A stretch of DNA of 64,000 bases. Source: Pusillimonas sp. UBA3987 (GTDB lineage: Bacteria; Pseudomonadota; Gammaproteobacteria; Burkholderiales; Burkholderiaceae_B). The notes beneath the pieces were generated by a model. The model saw only the letters and a program-made list of their open reading frames with translations. It had not been told where the DNA came from and made no database searches. The translations under genes and the position numbers were made by a program. Shown here one piece after another: positions 52,936-62,287 of this stretch (positions are counted from its first letter, which is position 1; each line of letters starts with the position of its first letter). The stretch lies in NCBI GenBank assembly GCA_002384935.1, contig DGCD01000006.1:186001-250000 (forward strand), written 5' to 3'.

Positions 52936-54459
52936 ATGTCCTCTCATTTCCCGTACTCCAGTATCGCAGAACTTGGCAACGCGCTGCGCGACCGCAAAAT
53001 CAGTGCACGCGAGCTTGCACAGGCCTCATTAACTCAGGCAAAGCAATGTGCGAACCTGAATGCCTTTCTGCATATCGACGAACAACTCACGCTAGAACAA
53101 GCCAAACATGCCGACGTTTTACTTGAGCGCGGCGAAGGCGGCCCGCTAACAGGCATTCCCATCGCCCACAAAGACATCTTTGTGACCCGGGGCTGGAAAA
53201 CAACAGCGGCAAGCAAAATGCTTGAAAACTACGCCAGTCCGTTCGACGCCACGGTAGTCCATCGCCTGAAAGAAGCAGGCACGGTATCGGTGGGCAAACT
53301 CAACTGCGATGAATTCGCAATGGGGTCGGGCAATGAAAATTCGGCTTTCGGCACGTGCCGCAACCCGTGGGATCCCGAGGCAGTGCCGGGCGGCTCATCG
53401 GGCGGGTCGGCTGCAGCCGTGGCCGCAGGCATTGTGCCCGCCACAACCGGTACCGACACCGGCGGTTCGGTACGCCAGCCTGCCGCCCTGTGCGGCGTAA
53501 GCGGCATCAAACCCACTTATGGCACAGTTTCCCGGTTCGGCATGATCGCCTTCGGATCGAGTCTCGATCAGGCAGGCCCCATTGCCCGTAACGCCAATGA
53601 CCTGGTCGACATCCTCGATATCATGGGCGGCTTCGACGAACGCGACTCAACCAGCCTTCAAACGTGCGACGGCGTCGCCAACCAGCCCGGGCGGATTCGC
53701 CAGGCTTACGACAGCAGCCAGGCCGGCTTTTCCGACCAAAGCACCCAACCACTTAAAGGTTTGCGCATTGGCGTACCTAAAGAATATTTCAACGAAAGCC
53801 TGTCGTCCGACATCGCCAATGCCGTTGAAGCCGCACTCAAGCAATACGAGAGTCTGGGCGCCGTCAGGGTGGAAATTTCATTGCCGCGAACACAACTGGC
53901 CATTCCTGCTTATTACGTTATTGCACCCGCCGAAGCCTCAAGCAACCTGTCTCGCTACGACGGCGTGCGTTATGGGCTGCGTGCGGCCGATTACGGCAAC
54001 CTTGAGGAAATGACCAGCCGTTCTCGTGCCGAAGGGTTCGGCGACGAGGTCAAACGACGCATTATGGTGGGGACCTACGTGCTCTGCCACGGCTATTACG
54101 ACGCGTATTATCTTCAAGCGCAGCGCGTACGCCGGATGATCGCAGACGACTTTCGCCAGGCATATGCCGAAAAATGCGATGTCATCATGGGGCCGGTTAC
54201 GCCCTCCGTTGCAAAAAAAATCGGAGAAAACCGCGACGACCCCACAGCCGACTGGCTGGCTGATGTCTACACACTTGGCGTGAGTCTGGCGGGCCTACCG
54301 GCCATGTCGATTCCCTGCGGGTTCGGAGGGCAAAACGGCACACTGCCCATCGGCCTGCAACTCATCGGCAATTATTTCACCGAAGGTCAACTGTTAGCCG
54401 TTGCCGACCGCTACCAGGGCATTACCGACTGGCATCAACGCAAACCGGATCAAAAATAA
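52936..54459 (+). CDS. gatA: Glutamyl-tRNA(Gln) amidotransferase subunit A
   Basis: A 507-residue amidase-signature protein that releases ammonia from glutamine. The Ser-cisSer-Lys triad is visible: Lys in PIAHKDIF, the cis-Ser in PGGSSGGSAAAV, and the nucleophile Ser in TGTDTGGSVRQPA. Ammonia is channelled to GatB. Its stop overlaps the gatB start by one base (TAATG). Confidence 0.97.
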   Translation: MSSHFPYSSIAELGNALRDRKISARELAQASLTQAKQCANLNAFLHIDEQLTLEQAKHADVLLERGEGGPLTGIPIAHKDIFVTRGWKTTAASKMLENYASPFDATVVHRLKEAGTVSVGKLNCDEFAMGSGNENSAFGTCRNPWDPEAVPGGSSGGSAAAVAAGIVPATTGTDTGGSVRQPAALCGVSGIKPTYGTVSRFGMIAFGSSLDQAGPIARNANDLVDILDIMGGFDERDSTSLQTCDGVANQPGRIRQAYDSSQAGFSDQSTQPLKGLRIGVPKEYFNESLSSDIANAVEAALKQYESLGAVRVEISLPRTQLAIPAYYVIAPAEASSNLSRYDGVRYGLRAADYGNLEEMTSRSRAEGFGDEVKRRIMVGTYVLCHGYYDAYYLQAQRVRRMIADDFRQAYAEKCDVIMGPVTPSVAKKIGENRDDPTADWLADVYTLGVSLAGLPAMSIPCGFGGQNGTLPIGLQLIGNYFTEGQLLAVADRYQGITDWHQRKPDQK

Positions 54460-55913
54460 TGGAATGGGAAATCGTTATCGGGCTTGAAACACACGCCCAG
54501 TTGTCTACCGAATCCAAAATCTTTTCCAGCAGCAGCACCCGCTATGGCGCACTGCCCAACACCCAGGCCAACGAAGTTGACATGGCGTTGCCGGGTAGTC
54601 TGCCGGTTCTGAACAGAGGAGCCGTTGAACGAGCCATTCAATTTGGCTTGGCGGTCGATGCGCATATCGCACCGCATTCTGTTTTCGCACGCAAAAACTA
54701 TTTCTATCCGGATCTGCCGAAAAACTATCAGATCAGTCAGTTCGAGATACCGGTTGTCCAGGGCGGGAAAATCCATTTCCAGCTTGGCGATGTGGAAAAA
54801 ACAGTGAACCTGACCCGGGCACACCTTGAAGAAGACGCAGGCAAATCACTTCATGACAGCTACACCGATGCCAATGGCCGGCCGGCGTCCGGGATTGACC
54901 TGAACCGCGCGGGCACGCCATTGCTGGAGATTGTGACTGAACCGGAAATGCGTTCGGCTGCTGAAGCCGTTGCATACGCCCGCACCCTTCATGGTTTGGT
55001 GGTCTGGCTGGGTATTTGCGACGGCAACATGCAGGAAGGCTCGTTTCGCTGCGATGCAAACGTATCGGTTCGGCCCAAAGGCCAAGAGGCATTCGGCACA
55101 CGTTGCGAAATCAAGAATCTGAATTCCTTCCGTTTTCTTGAGCGAGCCATTCAATACGAGGCACAGCGCCAAATCGAAATAATTGAAGACGGAGGCGTCA
55201 TTCGCCAGGAAACCCGCCTTTACGATGCAGATGAAGACGTAACCCGCAGCATGCGCAGCAAGGAGGATTCCGACGACTACCGTTACTTCCCCGATCCCGA
55301 CCTGCCACCGCTGGTCATCACATCAGACTGGGTCGAGCGTGTACTGCAAAGCATGCCCGAATTGCCGCAAGCCAAGAAACGCCGCTTCCAGGACGACCTG
55401 GGGCTCACCCCCTACGATGCAGCACAGTTAACGATCGATCGAAACCTGGCCGATTATTTCGAGCAGACTGCGGCCGGTCTGCCGGGCGAGCAGGCAAAAC
55501 TGGCTGCCAACTGGGTACTGGGGGAAGTATCGGCGGCATTGAACCGCGACGAAATGTCCATTGACCAGACACCGGTCAAGCCGGCCCGGCTTTCAGCCCT
55601 GATCAACCGCATCATCGACGGCACCATTTCAAACAAAATCGCCCGCGACGTATTCGCCGCGATGTGGGAAGGCGAAAATGACGGCGACCCGGACGCCATC
55701 ATTGATGCAAAAGGCTTGAAGCAGATTAGCGACACCGGCGCCATCGGCAAGATGATCGACGACGTTCTGGCAGACAACCCTGCCATCGTCGAAGAATATC
55801 GCGCCGGCAAGCAGAAAGCATTTAACTCGCTGGTGGGCCAGGTCATGAAGGCAGCCAGGGGCAAGGCTAACCCGCAACAGGTGAATACCTTGCTAAAAGA
55901 GAAGCTGGGCTAA
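54459..55913 (+). CDS. gatB: Aspartyl/glutamyl-tRNA amidotransferase subunit B
   Basis: A 484-residue GatB. The kinase-like domain begins WEIVIGLETHAQLSTESKIFS; metal-site segments LPGSLPVLNRGAV and DLPKNYQISQFE follow. The C-terminal YqeY-like tRNA-binding tail runs over about 330-484 and ends NPQQVNTLLKEKLG. It activates the misacylated Glu or Asp and transfers ammonia from GatA. It is convergent with pyrE across 21 bp. Confidence 0.97.
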   Translation: MEWEIVIGLETHAQLSTESKIFSSSSTRYGALPNTQANEVDMALPGSLPVLNRGAVERAIQFGLAVDAHIAPHSVFARKNYFYPDLPKNYQISQFEIPVVQGGKIHFQLGDVEKTVNLTRAHLEEDAGKSLHDSYTDANGRPASGIDLNRAGTPLLEIVTEPEMRSAAEAVAYARTLHGLVVWLGICDGNMQEGSFRCDANVSVRPKGQEAFGTRCEIKNLNSFRFLERAIQYEAQRQIEIIEDGGVIRQETRLYDADEDVTRSMRSKEDSDDYRYFPDPDLPPLVITSDWVERVLQSMPELPQAKKRRFQDDLGLTPYDAAQLTIDRNLADYFEQTAAGLPGEQAKLAANWVLGEVSAALNRDEMSIDQTPVKPARLSALINRIIDGTISNKIARDVFAAMWEGENDGDPDAIIDAKGLKQISDTGAIGKMIDDVLADNPAIVEEYRAGKQKAFNSLVGQVMKAARGKANPQQVNTLLKEKLG

Positions 55914-55934
55914 ATGACCGCGTTGCAGCCGGGC

Positions 55935-56609
55935 TTATACAACACCGTATTTGGCCCGGTATGCCGCTACAGCTTCGCGATGTTCAGCGAAACCGGCATC
56001 ATGATCGAGCAATTGCATAATGTCGCTTAGCGAAGCAATGCTGACAACCGGAATACCATAACGTTGTGATACTTCCTGCACGGCGGAATGTGCGGAAAGC
56101 GCGCTGTCGGGCCCGGCCCTTTCCATGCGGTCCAGCGCGATCAGTACCGCAGCCGGCTCAGCGCCTGCACCCCGAATCAAATCAACAGATTCGCGCACCG
56201 AAGTACCCGCTGTAATCACGTCGTCGATAATCACAACGCGTCCCTGCAAGGGCGCCCCGACCAAAGATCCCCCTTCGCCGTGGTCTTTTGCTTCTTTACG
56301 ATTGAAGGCAAATGGCACATCCCGGCCACCCATGCCGGGGTGGGCAGCCAACGCAACGGCGGTAGCCGCTGCCAGTGGAATACCCTTGTAGGCAGGCCCG
56401 AACAACATGTCGAAGTTAATGCCGGAATCGACCAGCGCCTGGGCGTAGAACCCGGCAAGGCGACCCACCGTAAAACCGGAATTGAACAGCCCGGCGTTGA
56501 AAAAGTAAGGGCTCATGCGACCGGATTTAACACGGAACTGGCCAAACTTCAGTACACCCTGCTCTAGAGAGAAGCGAACAAAATCATTACGGGAGCTTGA
56601 TTGGGTCAT
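55935..56609 (-). CDS. pyrE: Orotate phosphoribosyltransferase
   Basis: About 224 residues from the ATG at 56609 (MTQSSSRNDF); an ATG five codons upstream is also open. FGQFRVKSGRMSPYFFNAG and the PRPP-binding loop VVIIDDVITAGTSV are diagnostic, and AFNRKEAKDHGEGG is the flexible catalytic loop. It makes OMP from orotate in pyrimidine synthesis. It stands as a single gene. Confidence 0.95.
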   Translation of the reverse strand: MTQSSSRNDFVRFSLEQGVLKFGQFRVKSGRMSPYFFNAGLFNSGFTVGRLAGFYAQALVDSGINFDMLFGPAYKGIPLAAATAVALAAHPGMGGRDVPFAFNRKEAKDHGEGGSLVGAPLQGRVVIIDDVITAGTSVRESVDLIRGAGAEPAAVLIALDRMERAGPDSALSAHSAVQEVSQRYGIPVVSIASLSDIMQLLDHDAGFAEHREAVAAYRAKYGVV

Positions 56610-56794
56610 AGATGTGCATTTCAATAATTAAACAAAAACAACATTATTGCGCATTCGGGCCTATGAATGTCGCCAAAAGCAACTGTCTTCCTTTAAACTT
56701 AGCCCGACCACACAAAGCCTGAGCAGTTGGTTCTCTGCTTGTGACGTCGTTTCAATGCTCGACTCCGTTTTACTCATTCTGACAAGGAATCAAT

Positions 56795-57205
56795 ATGGAA
56801 AATACCTGCACACTTTGGGCGCCTCGTATCCTGGGGGTACTCAGAATCGTAACGGGCTACCTCTTTTTCTGGCACGGCTCGGCAAAACTATTCGGCATTC
56901 CTCACGTATCCATGTTCGACAACCTGCAGATTATGTCGCTGGTTGGTTTGGCGGGCATTATCGAAGTTGTGTTCGGTTTTCTTGTCTTTATTGGTCTTTT
57001 CACCCGTTTCTCGGCGTTTATTGCATCAGGCATGTGTGCAGCCGCCTACTTCATCGGCCACGTTGCCTCGCAAGGTCAATTCTTTCTACCCCTGCTGAAC
57101 CGGGGAGAGGCCGCAGTCCTGTTCTGCTTCATTTTCTTCTACCTCATTTTTGCCGGCCCCGGTGCCTGGAGCGTCGACGGCGTACGAAAAGGAAAGATAA
57201 GCTAA
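56795..57205 (+). CDS. DoxX family membrane protein
   Basis: A 136-residue protein with four hydrophobic segments. ILGVLRIVTGYLFFWHGSAKLFG is a typical DoxX start and GIIEVVFGFLVFIGLFTR follows. DoxX-like proteins are small inner-membrane proteins linked to redox or sulfur metabolism, but this one has no partner that would define a role. The extradiol dioxygenase gene is 76 bp downstream on the same strand. Confidence 0.88.
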   Translation: MENTCTLWAPRILGVLRIVTGYLFFWHGSAKLFGIPHVSMFDNLQIMSLVGLAGIIEVVFGFLVFIGLFTRFSAFIASGMCAAAYFIGHVASQGQFFLPLLNRGEAAVLFCFIFFYLIFAGPGAWSVDGVRKGKIS

Positions 57206-57281
57206 CGGTTCATCCACAGCGAGCGGGAAACACAAGCGCGTTATGATTGTCTTATTTACAAGATGAAACATCACAGCGATC

Positions 57282-58082
57282 ATGAAGCAGACACCCGTTT
57301 ACTATCTCTCGCACGGCGGCGGGCCCTGGCCATACATGCCGGAGGCCCGCGAAAAATACGCTGTCCTTACCAAGGCGCTGCAGGATATCCCCCGGCAACT
57401 GAGTAAAAAGCCCGATGCCATTATTATGGTCTCGGCGCATTGGGAAGGTAACGGCACGTTCCTGGTTATGGGCAGCCCAAACCCGCCCATGTACTACGAT
57501 TACTACAATTTTCCCGAGCACACTTACCAGGTAAGGTACCCCGCCCCGGGCTCACCAGACCTGGCGCACGAGCTGGTGCAGCTTGTTGGCGAGGCAGGCC
57601 TGCCCATTGCCATCGACAACCAGCGTGGTTTCGATCACGGGGCGTTTGTTCCGCTTCATGTGATGTTTCCCGCAGCCGACATTCCGGTTGTGCAGCTTTC
57701 AATTGAAACCAACTTCGATCCCGAATTGCATTTGGCACTCGGGCGTGCACTTGCCCCATTAAGGCAAAAGAACATTCTGATTCTGGGAAGCGGCCTGAGC
57801 TATCACAACCTGCGCGAAATCCGCACAATCGGCGCTGAGCCGTCTGCGCAATTTGATGCCTGGCTACAAAAGGTGCTTGTCAGCAGCTCGGTTACAGAAC
57901 GCACCAATCAACTTAAATTATGGGAGACTGCTCCGGCAGCCCGGCGTGCCCATCCAAGAGAAGATCATTTACTGCCCCTCATGGTCGCAGTAGGTGCAGC
58001 GGAAAATGAACCCGGCGTTTGTGTTCATCATGAAGTGACCGCATTTGCAAACATCACCGCCTCAAGCTTTCGATTCGGTTGA
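57282..58082 (+). CDS. DODA-type extradiol dioxygenase (4,5-DOPA dioxygenase, YgiD-like)
   Basis: A 266-residue LigB-superfamily enzyme. YLSHGGGPWPYMP and MVSAHWEG hold metal-site His residues. DHGAFVPLHVMFP and ILGSGLSYHNLR give the remaining active-site His, and PREDHLLPLMVAVGAA is the conserved C-terminal segment. Members of the family open the ring of catecholic substrates such as DOPA, using Fe(II) or Zn. It is too distant from the meta-pathway genes (22 kb) to be assumed as their ring-cleavage step. Confidence 0.92.
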   Translation: MKQTPVYYLSHGGGPWPYMPEAREKYAVLTKALQDIPRQLSKKPDAIIMVSAHWEGNGTFLVMGSPNPPMYYDYYNFPEHTYQVRYPAPGSPDLAHELVQLVGEAGLPIAIDNQRGFDHGAFVPLHVMFPAADIPVVQLSIETNFDPELHLALGRALAPLRQKNILILGSGLSYHNLREIRTIGAEPSAQFDAWLQKVLVSSSVTERTNQLKLWETAPAARRAHPREDHLLPLMVAVGAAENEPGVCVHHEVTAFANITASSFRFG

Positions 58083-58129
58083 TCGTATCGATACCCAAAA
58101 AAACAGAATAAACAGAACGGTTCCACAAA

Positions 58130-59749
58130 GTGAATATTCACTCAATCAAGTTCCGCATTATTTCGCTGTGCGTTGCGCTGATCTCATTCGGGTGCCTGTT
58201 CCGGTTTTTAGTGGTTCTGCCACTGGCCCAAGAGGAAATTCGCGATTTAGTCTCCGCACAACAGCTTTCAATCGCCTCATACATAGCCGACGAAGTAGAC
58301 CAGAAAGTGCGGGCACGCAAAGAAACGCTTGCGCGCATTGCGGCTACGTATCCGCATGATTTGCAGGACGAAACAGACATTGTTCAAAAATGGCTGATTC
58401 GAGCGCAAACAACCAGCCCTTTCTTTCGCTCCGGCATGATACTGATCGGCCAAGACCACACAGTGCACTCAACCGTTGGCCCCGCAACCATTGCAAATTA
58501 CCGGGAAGCGCTATTTAGCAACGGCCCATTGCTGCAAAACATCCTGAACTCGGGTGAACCCAAAATCAGCCCCGCTTTCAACGATGCCGACACAGATGCG
58601 GCAATGATCGCATTTGGCGTTGGCGTTCGCGACCGTAGTGGTGCCGTAACAGCGGTGCTGATTGGCCTGACGCGGCTTGACGCTGCCGGCTTTCTGCAAG
58701 AATTGAATGCCCAGGAATGGGGGAACGATGGCAGCTACCTGATCATTTCACCGCAAGATCAACAGTTCCTGGGTGCCAGTGACCCTGCCTTGATTTTAAA
58801 AAACACACCCGCGCCAGGCATTAACGTGCTGCACGATAAAGCGATGCAAGGCTATCGTGGATCCGGCGTAACTACTAATGCCCAAGGTGTAGAAGAAATG
58901 GTTGGCATTCAGTCGGTACCCAGTACAGGTTGGTTTGTCGTGTCGCGCATACCCATTGAAAAAGCCTATTCGCCCATTAAAGCCATTACCAGGTATGTTG
59001 TCGTCGCCGGCACATTATTGGCCGCAATCGCATTGACGTGTCTGCTTCTTTTCCTGCCACACGTATTTCGCCGTCTTGACCGGACAACGCAGGCAATCGG
59101 CGATATGGCCTCGGGAAAAAAATCACTGCACGCCCTGGCCGACGACGGAAAAGACGAAGCCGGCGCGCTGATCAGGCAATTCAATCTGCTGGTCACAAGA
59201 ATCCAGGAGCAGGAAGCCTCATTGAAACGCAATGAAGCCAAGCTGGCCTACATGGCGACCCACGACGCACTGACCAAGCTTTACAACCGCACAATGCTCA
59301 TGTCACGCCTTCAGCATAGTCTTGAAGTGGCGCAACGCCATCATGCCTGCGGCGCGGTTCTGTTTTGCGATCTCGACGGATTCAAGCCCATAAACGACAA
59401 TTTCGGGCACGACATGGGCGACCGCTTGCTTATCGAAGTTGCGCGTTGTCTTTTGTCGGGGCGGCGCCAGACTGATACGGTTGCGCGCCTGGGCGGAGAC
59501 GAGTTCGTTATTGTACTGACCGACCTCAAGGCACCGGTTGAAGACGCACAACGGCTGGCTCAACAGTACTTGGACGCAATCAGCGCCCCCTTCAATATCG
59601 ATGGGCACGAACTTAAAATCAGCCTATCCATTGGTATTGCATTCTTCGGCTACGAAGCACTCAGCCCGTCTGTCCTGCTGTCTCACGCCGATACCGCCAT
59701 GTACCGTGCCAAGAATCTTGGAAAAAATCGCTACTGTCTTTACGAATAG
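58130..59749 (+). CDS. Membrane diguanylate cyclase with periplasmic Cache-like sensor
   Basis: A 539-residue protein with a GTG start at 58130. TM1 covers about residues 9-31. A periplasmic dCache-like sensor spans about 35-280 and includes GVGVRDRSGAVTAVLIGLTRLD and SVPSTGWFVVSRIPIEKAY. TM2 lies near 288-312 and a HAMP domain at about 312-365. The GGDEF domain is at about 372-535 with RLGGDEF intact and RQTD five residues before it, an RxxD inhibitory site. It should make c-di-GMP in response to a periplasmic small molecule. Confidence 0.93.
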   Translation: MNIHSIKFRIISLCVALISFGCLFRFLVVLPLAQEEIRDLVSAQQLSIASYIADEVDQKVRARKETLARIAATYPHDLQDETDIVQKWLIRAQTTSPFFRSGMILIGQDHTVHSTVGPATIANYREALFSNGPLLQNILNSGEPKISPAFNDADTDAAMIAFGVGVRDRSGAVTAVLIGLTRLDAAGFLQELNAQEWGNDGSYLIISPQDQQFLGASDPALILKNTPAPGINVLHDKAMQGYRGSGVTTNAQGVEEMVGIQSVPSTGWFVVSRIPIEKAYSPIKAITRYVVVAGTLLAAIALTCLLLFLPHVFRRLDRTTQAIGDMASGKKSLHALADDGKDEAGALIRQFNLLVTRIQEQEASLKRNEAKLAYMATHDALTKLYNRTMLMSRLQHSLEVAQRHHACGAVLFCDLDGFKPINDNFGHDMGDRLLIEVARCLLSGRRQTDTVARLGGDEFVIVLTDLKAPVEDAQRLAQQYLDAISAPFNIDGHELKISLSIGIAFFGYEALSPSVLLSHADTAMYRAKNLGKNRYCLYE

Positions 59750-59756
59750 GCTCGAC

Positions 59757-60209
59757 TTATAGCTTCTTGACGACGCCCTCACCGTCGGCAGCGGACAAGG
59801 CCGATGCCGGAAGGCCAAACACATGATCAAACACTCGCGTAAATACAAAGGTGTACACCAAAAAGAAGATCAGCAGGGCAGCATCAAGAACAAATGCCTC
59901 CCATAACGAAACGCTTAACCACCAGGCGAAAAAGGGCACCAAAAACACGACCAGCCCACCTTCGAAGCCCACCGCATGCGCAATACGCCGCAGCGTACTT
60001 CGCCCTTTCTTAACCTGCCGTGCCTCCCAATATTCGAACAAGGTATTCCATACGAGATTCCAGAGTACGGCAATACCCGAGGCTGCAACCGATGCCACCC
60101 AGGAATCGAACACACTAAAGCCCAACAAATAAAAAACGACGCCGGTCAGTAAAATAGCAATCGTTTCATAGAGTGACACATGAACGACTTTACGCTTAAT
60201 TCCTTGCAT
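59757..60209 (-). CDS. PACE family multidrug efflux transporter
   Basis: A 150-residue inner-membrane protein with four helices arranged as two tandem repeats. RKVVHVSLYETIAILLTG and RRIAHAVGFEGGLVVFLVP are the paired helix starts of the PACE (AceI-like) family; WNTLFEYWEAR and YTFVFTRVFDHVFG end each repeat. Members export chlorhexidine, acriflavine or short diamines. It follows xthA by 20 bp on the same strand. Confidence 0.92.
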   Translation of the reverse strand: MQGIKRKVVHVSLYETIAILLTGVVFYLLGFSVFDSWVASVAASGIAVLWNLVWNTLFEYWEARQVKKGRSTLRRIAHAVGFEGGLVVFLVPFFAWWLSVSLWEAFVLDAALLIFFLVYTFVFTRVFDHVFGLPASALSAADGEGVVKKL

Positions 60210-60229
60210 GGCAGACTTTTAAAGATTTT

Positions 60230-61018
60230 CTAAACGAACAATGTCGTGTCGTAATCGATCGTGAGCGGTGCGTGGTCACTGAACCAGCTGTCCTTGTAGA
60301 TGGATGCCTGCTGAGCCGTAACGGCAATCTCCGGCGTGGCAATTTGATAATCAATACGCCAGCCCACATTGTTCGCCCGGGCCTGACCCCGATTGCTCCA
60401 CCACGTATAGGCATCGCCGGTCGCTTCGGGATACAAACGACGATACACATCGACCCAGCCCAACTCGTCGAACACCTTGGTCAGCCATGCCCGCTCTTCG
60501 GGTAGAAATCCGCTATTTTTCAGATTACCTTTCCAGTTCTTGATGTCGATCTCTTTATGAGCGATATTCCAGTCGCCACATAAAATGACGCGCCGCCCGG
60601 CGGCAGCCAAATCCGCCAAATGACTGTAAAAACACTCCATAAAGTGATATTTGGCACTTTGACGGTGATCGCCACTGGAGCCCGAGGGAAGATAAACCGA
60701 AATCATGGAAAAACCGTTGTATACCAGCTCGATATAGCGGCCCTCTGCATCGATCTGCGGTACACCCAGACCCTCGATCACCTGATCCGGCGCTTGTCGC
60801 GCATAGATGCCCACGCCACTGTAGCCTTTTTTCTGGGCGTAATGAAAATACCCATGATATCCGTCTGGGGAGTGCATCGGCTCTGTCATGTCGGGTGCTT
60901 GCGCTTTAAGCTCCTGCACACATACAAAATCAGCCTGCTGTTCGGGCAGCCAGTCGAAAAAACCTTTCCGGTGAGCGGATCGAACACCATTCAAATTCGC
61001 CGAAATGACACGCAACAT
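60230..61018 (-). CDS. xthA: Exodeoxyribonuclease III
   Basis: About 262 residues from the ATG at 61018; the frame extends further but LRVISANLNGVRSAHRKGF is the natural N-terminus. Catalytic residues are clear: VQELKAQ with the metal-binding Glu, CGDWNIAH with Asp and Asn, and WFSDHAPLTIDY with the Asp-His pair. It acts in base excision repair as AP endonuclease and 3'-5' exonuclease. It lies 10 bp after ampG. Confidence 0.94.
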   Translation of the reverse strand: MLRVISANLNGVRSAHRKGFFDWLPEQQADFVCVQELKAQAPDMTEPMHSPDGYHGYFHYAQKKGYSGVGIYARQAPDQVIEGLGVPQIDAEGRYIELVYNGFSMISVYLPSGSSGDHRQSAKYHFMECFYSHLADLAAAGRRVILCGDWNIAHKEIDIKNWKGNLKNSGFLPEERAWLTKVFDELGWVDVYRRLYPEATGDAYTWWSNRGQARANNVGWRIDYQIATPEIAVTAQQASIYKDSWFSDHAPLTIDYDTTLFV

Positions 61019-61028
61019 AAAATATCCC

Positions 61029-62273
61029 TCAACTATTCGTATGGTCGAGCGCCCTGATCTCGGCACGTTTGAACCACAACAACGCCAAGCCAGGCAAGGC
61101 AATAAAAACCGTCATGATAAAAAATACTGGCCATCCGAGTGCCAATACAATTGGCGGGGTCAGCGGCCCCGCCAGATAAGTTCGCCCTACGGCCGACAAG
61201 GCAGACAACAAAGCAAACTGCGTGGCGGAAAACTGCTGATTGCACAAGGCCATAAGCAAGGCAACAAACGCCGCCGTGCCCAGCCCGCCGCAAATATTCT
61301 CTACCGCCACCACCAGACCCATGGAATACAAGTGCGGCGGTGTGACAGCCAGCACCCAGTAGCCGAAATTAGACACCGCCTGAAGCAAACCGAACAACAT
61401 CAAGGCCCGATACAGGCCCATTCTGGACATGATGCTGCCACCTGCAAGGGCGCCGACAATCGTCGCCGCCAAGCCGAAAATCTTATTGACCGTTCCGACT
61501 TCTTCCATGCTGAACCCGGCGCCACGGATGAGAAACGTGGTTGACAGTGCCCCGGCAAACGCGTCGCCGAGCTTATAAAGTACGATCAATACCAGAATGA
61601 GAACGGCCCCGCGCCGGCTGAAAAACTCTTTCAAGGGCTCAACGACCGCCAGGCCCAGTGTCCGGGGCGCTTTTGCCACAACCTCCGGCTCAGGCGCAAG
61701 CACCGTGGCAACGGCGCATACCAGCATGAACAAGCCCATGAGCACATAGGTATACTGCCAGCCCAACCAGGTTCCGGCCAGAACCAGCGCAAGCCCGCCG
61801 GACACAATCATGGCCAAACGGTAACCCAACACTTTCAATGCCGCCCCGGCGGCCCGCTCTTGGTCTCGCAGTACATCAGTACTGTACGCATCGAAAGCGA
61901 TGTCTTGGGTGGCCGACAAGAAAGCAACGATAACCGCAAACACCGCCAACAGGCCCAAATGCGAAGACGGTGCCAGAAAGCCCATCCCGGCAATAAAAAA
62001 CGCCAGCAAAACCTGACTGAAAAACATCCAACTTCGACGACGCCCCAAAAAGGCCGGTGCGTAACGATCAACCAGCGGCGCCCACAGGAACTTAAGCGTA
62101 TATGCCGTTCCCACCAGCGTGAGAAAACCAATGCTCTGCAGAGATACGCCATCGACCGTGGCCCACGCCTGTAAAGTGCCGCTGGTTAAAGCCAGCGGTA
62201 AGCCACTGGCGAACCCCAGCACCAATAGCGGATAAACCCGCGAACTGGCATAGACGCTTTTAAATAGAGAAAT
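61029..62273 (-). CDS. ampG: AmpG-family muropeptide MFS permease
   Basis: The protein has about 12 membrane segments and the AmpG start GFASGLPLALTSGTLQAW, followed by LKFLWAPLVDRYAPAFLGRRRSW. It imports anhydromuropeptides for wall recycling. No ATG or GTG opens the frame. The first TTG (62225) would cut off the start of TM1. An ATT at 62273 lies 6 bp after AAGGGGG and gives 16 further family-like residues (SLFKSVYASSRVYPLLV), so I place the start there. It follows metW by 14 bp. Confidence 0.88.
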   Translation of the reverse strand: MSLFKSVYASSRVYPLLVLGFASGLPLALTSGTLQAWATVDGVSLQSIGFLTLVGTAYTLKFLWAPLVDRYAPAFLGRRRSWMFFSQVLLAFFIAGMGFLAPSSHLGLLAVFAVIVAFLSATQDIAFDAYSTDVLRDQERAAGAALKVLGYRLAMIVSGGLALVLAGTWLGWQYTYVLMGLFMLVCAVATVLAPEPEVVAKAPRTLGLAVVEPLKEFFSRRGAVLILVLIVLYKLGDAFAGALSTTFLIRGAGFSMEEVGTVNKIFGLAATIVGALAGGSIMSRMGLYRALMLFGLLQAVSNFGYWVLAVTPPHLYSMGLVVAVENICGGLGTAAFVALLMALCNQQFSATQFALLSALSAVGRTYLAGPLTPPIVLALGWPVFFIMTVFIALPGLALLWFKRAEIRALDHTNS

Positions 62274-62287
62274 AACAACCCCCTTTG

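Noticed and set aside
57282..58082. The DODA-type dioxygenase as the missing extradiol step of the aromatic operon
   Set aside because: It is 22 kb away, next to unrelated genes, and belongs to the YgiD branch rather than the catechol 2,3-dioxygenase family.
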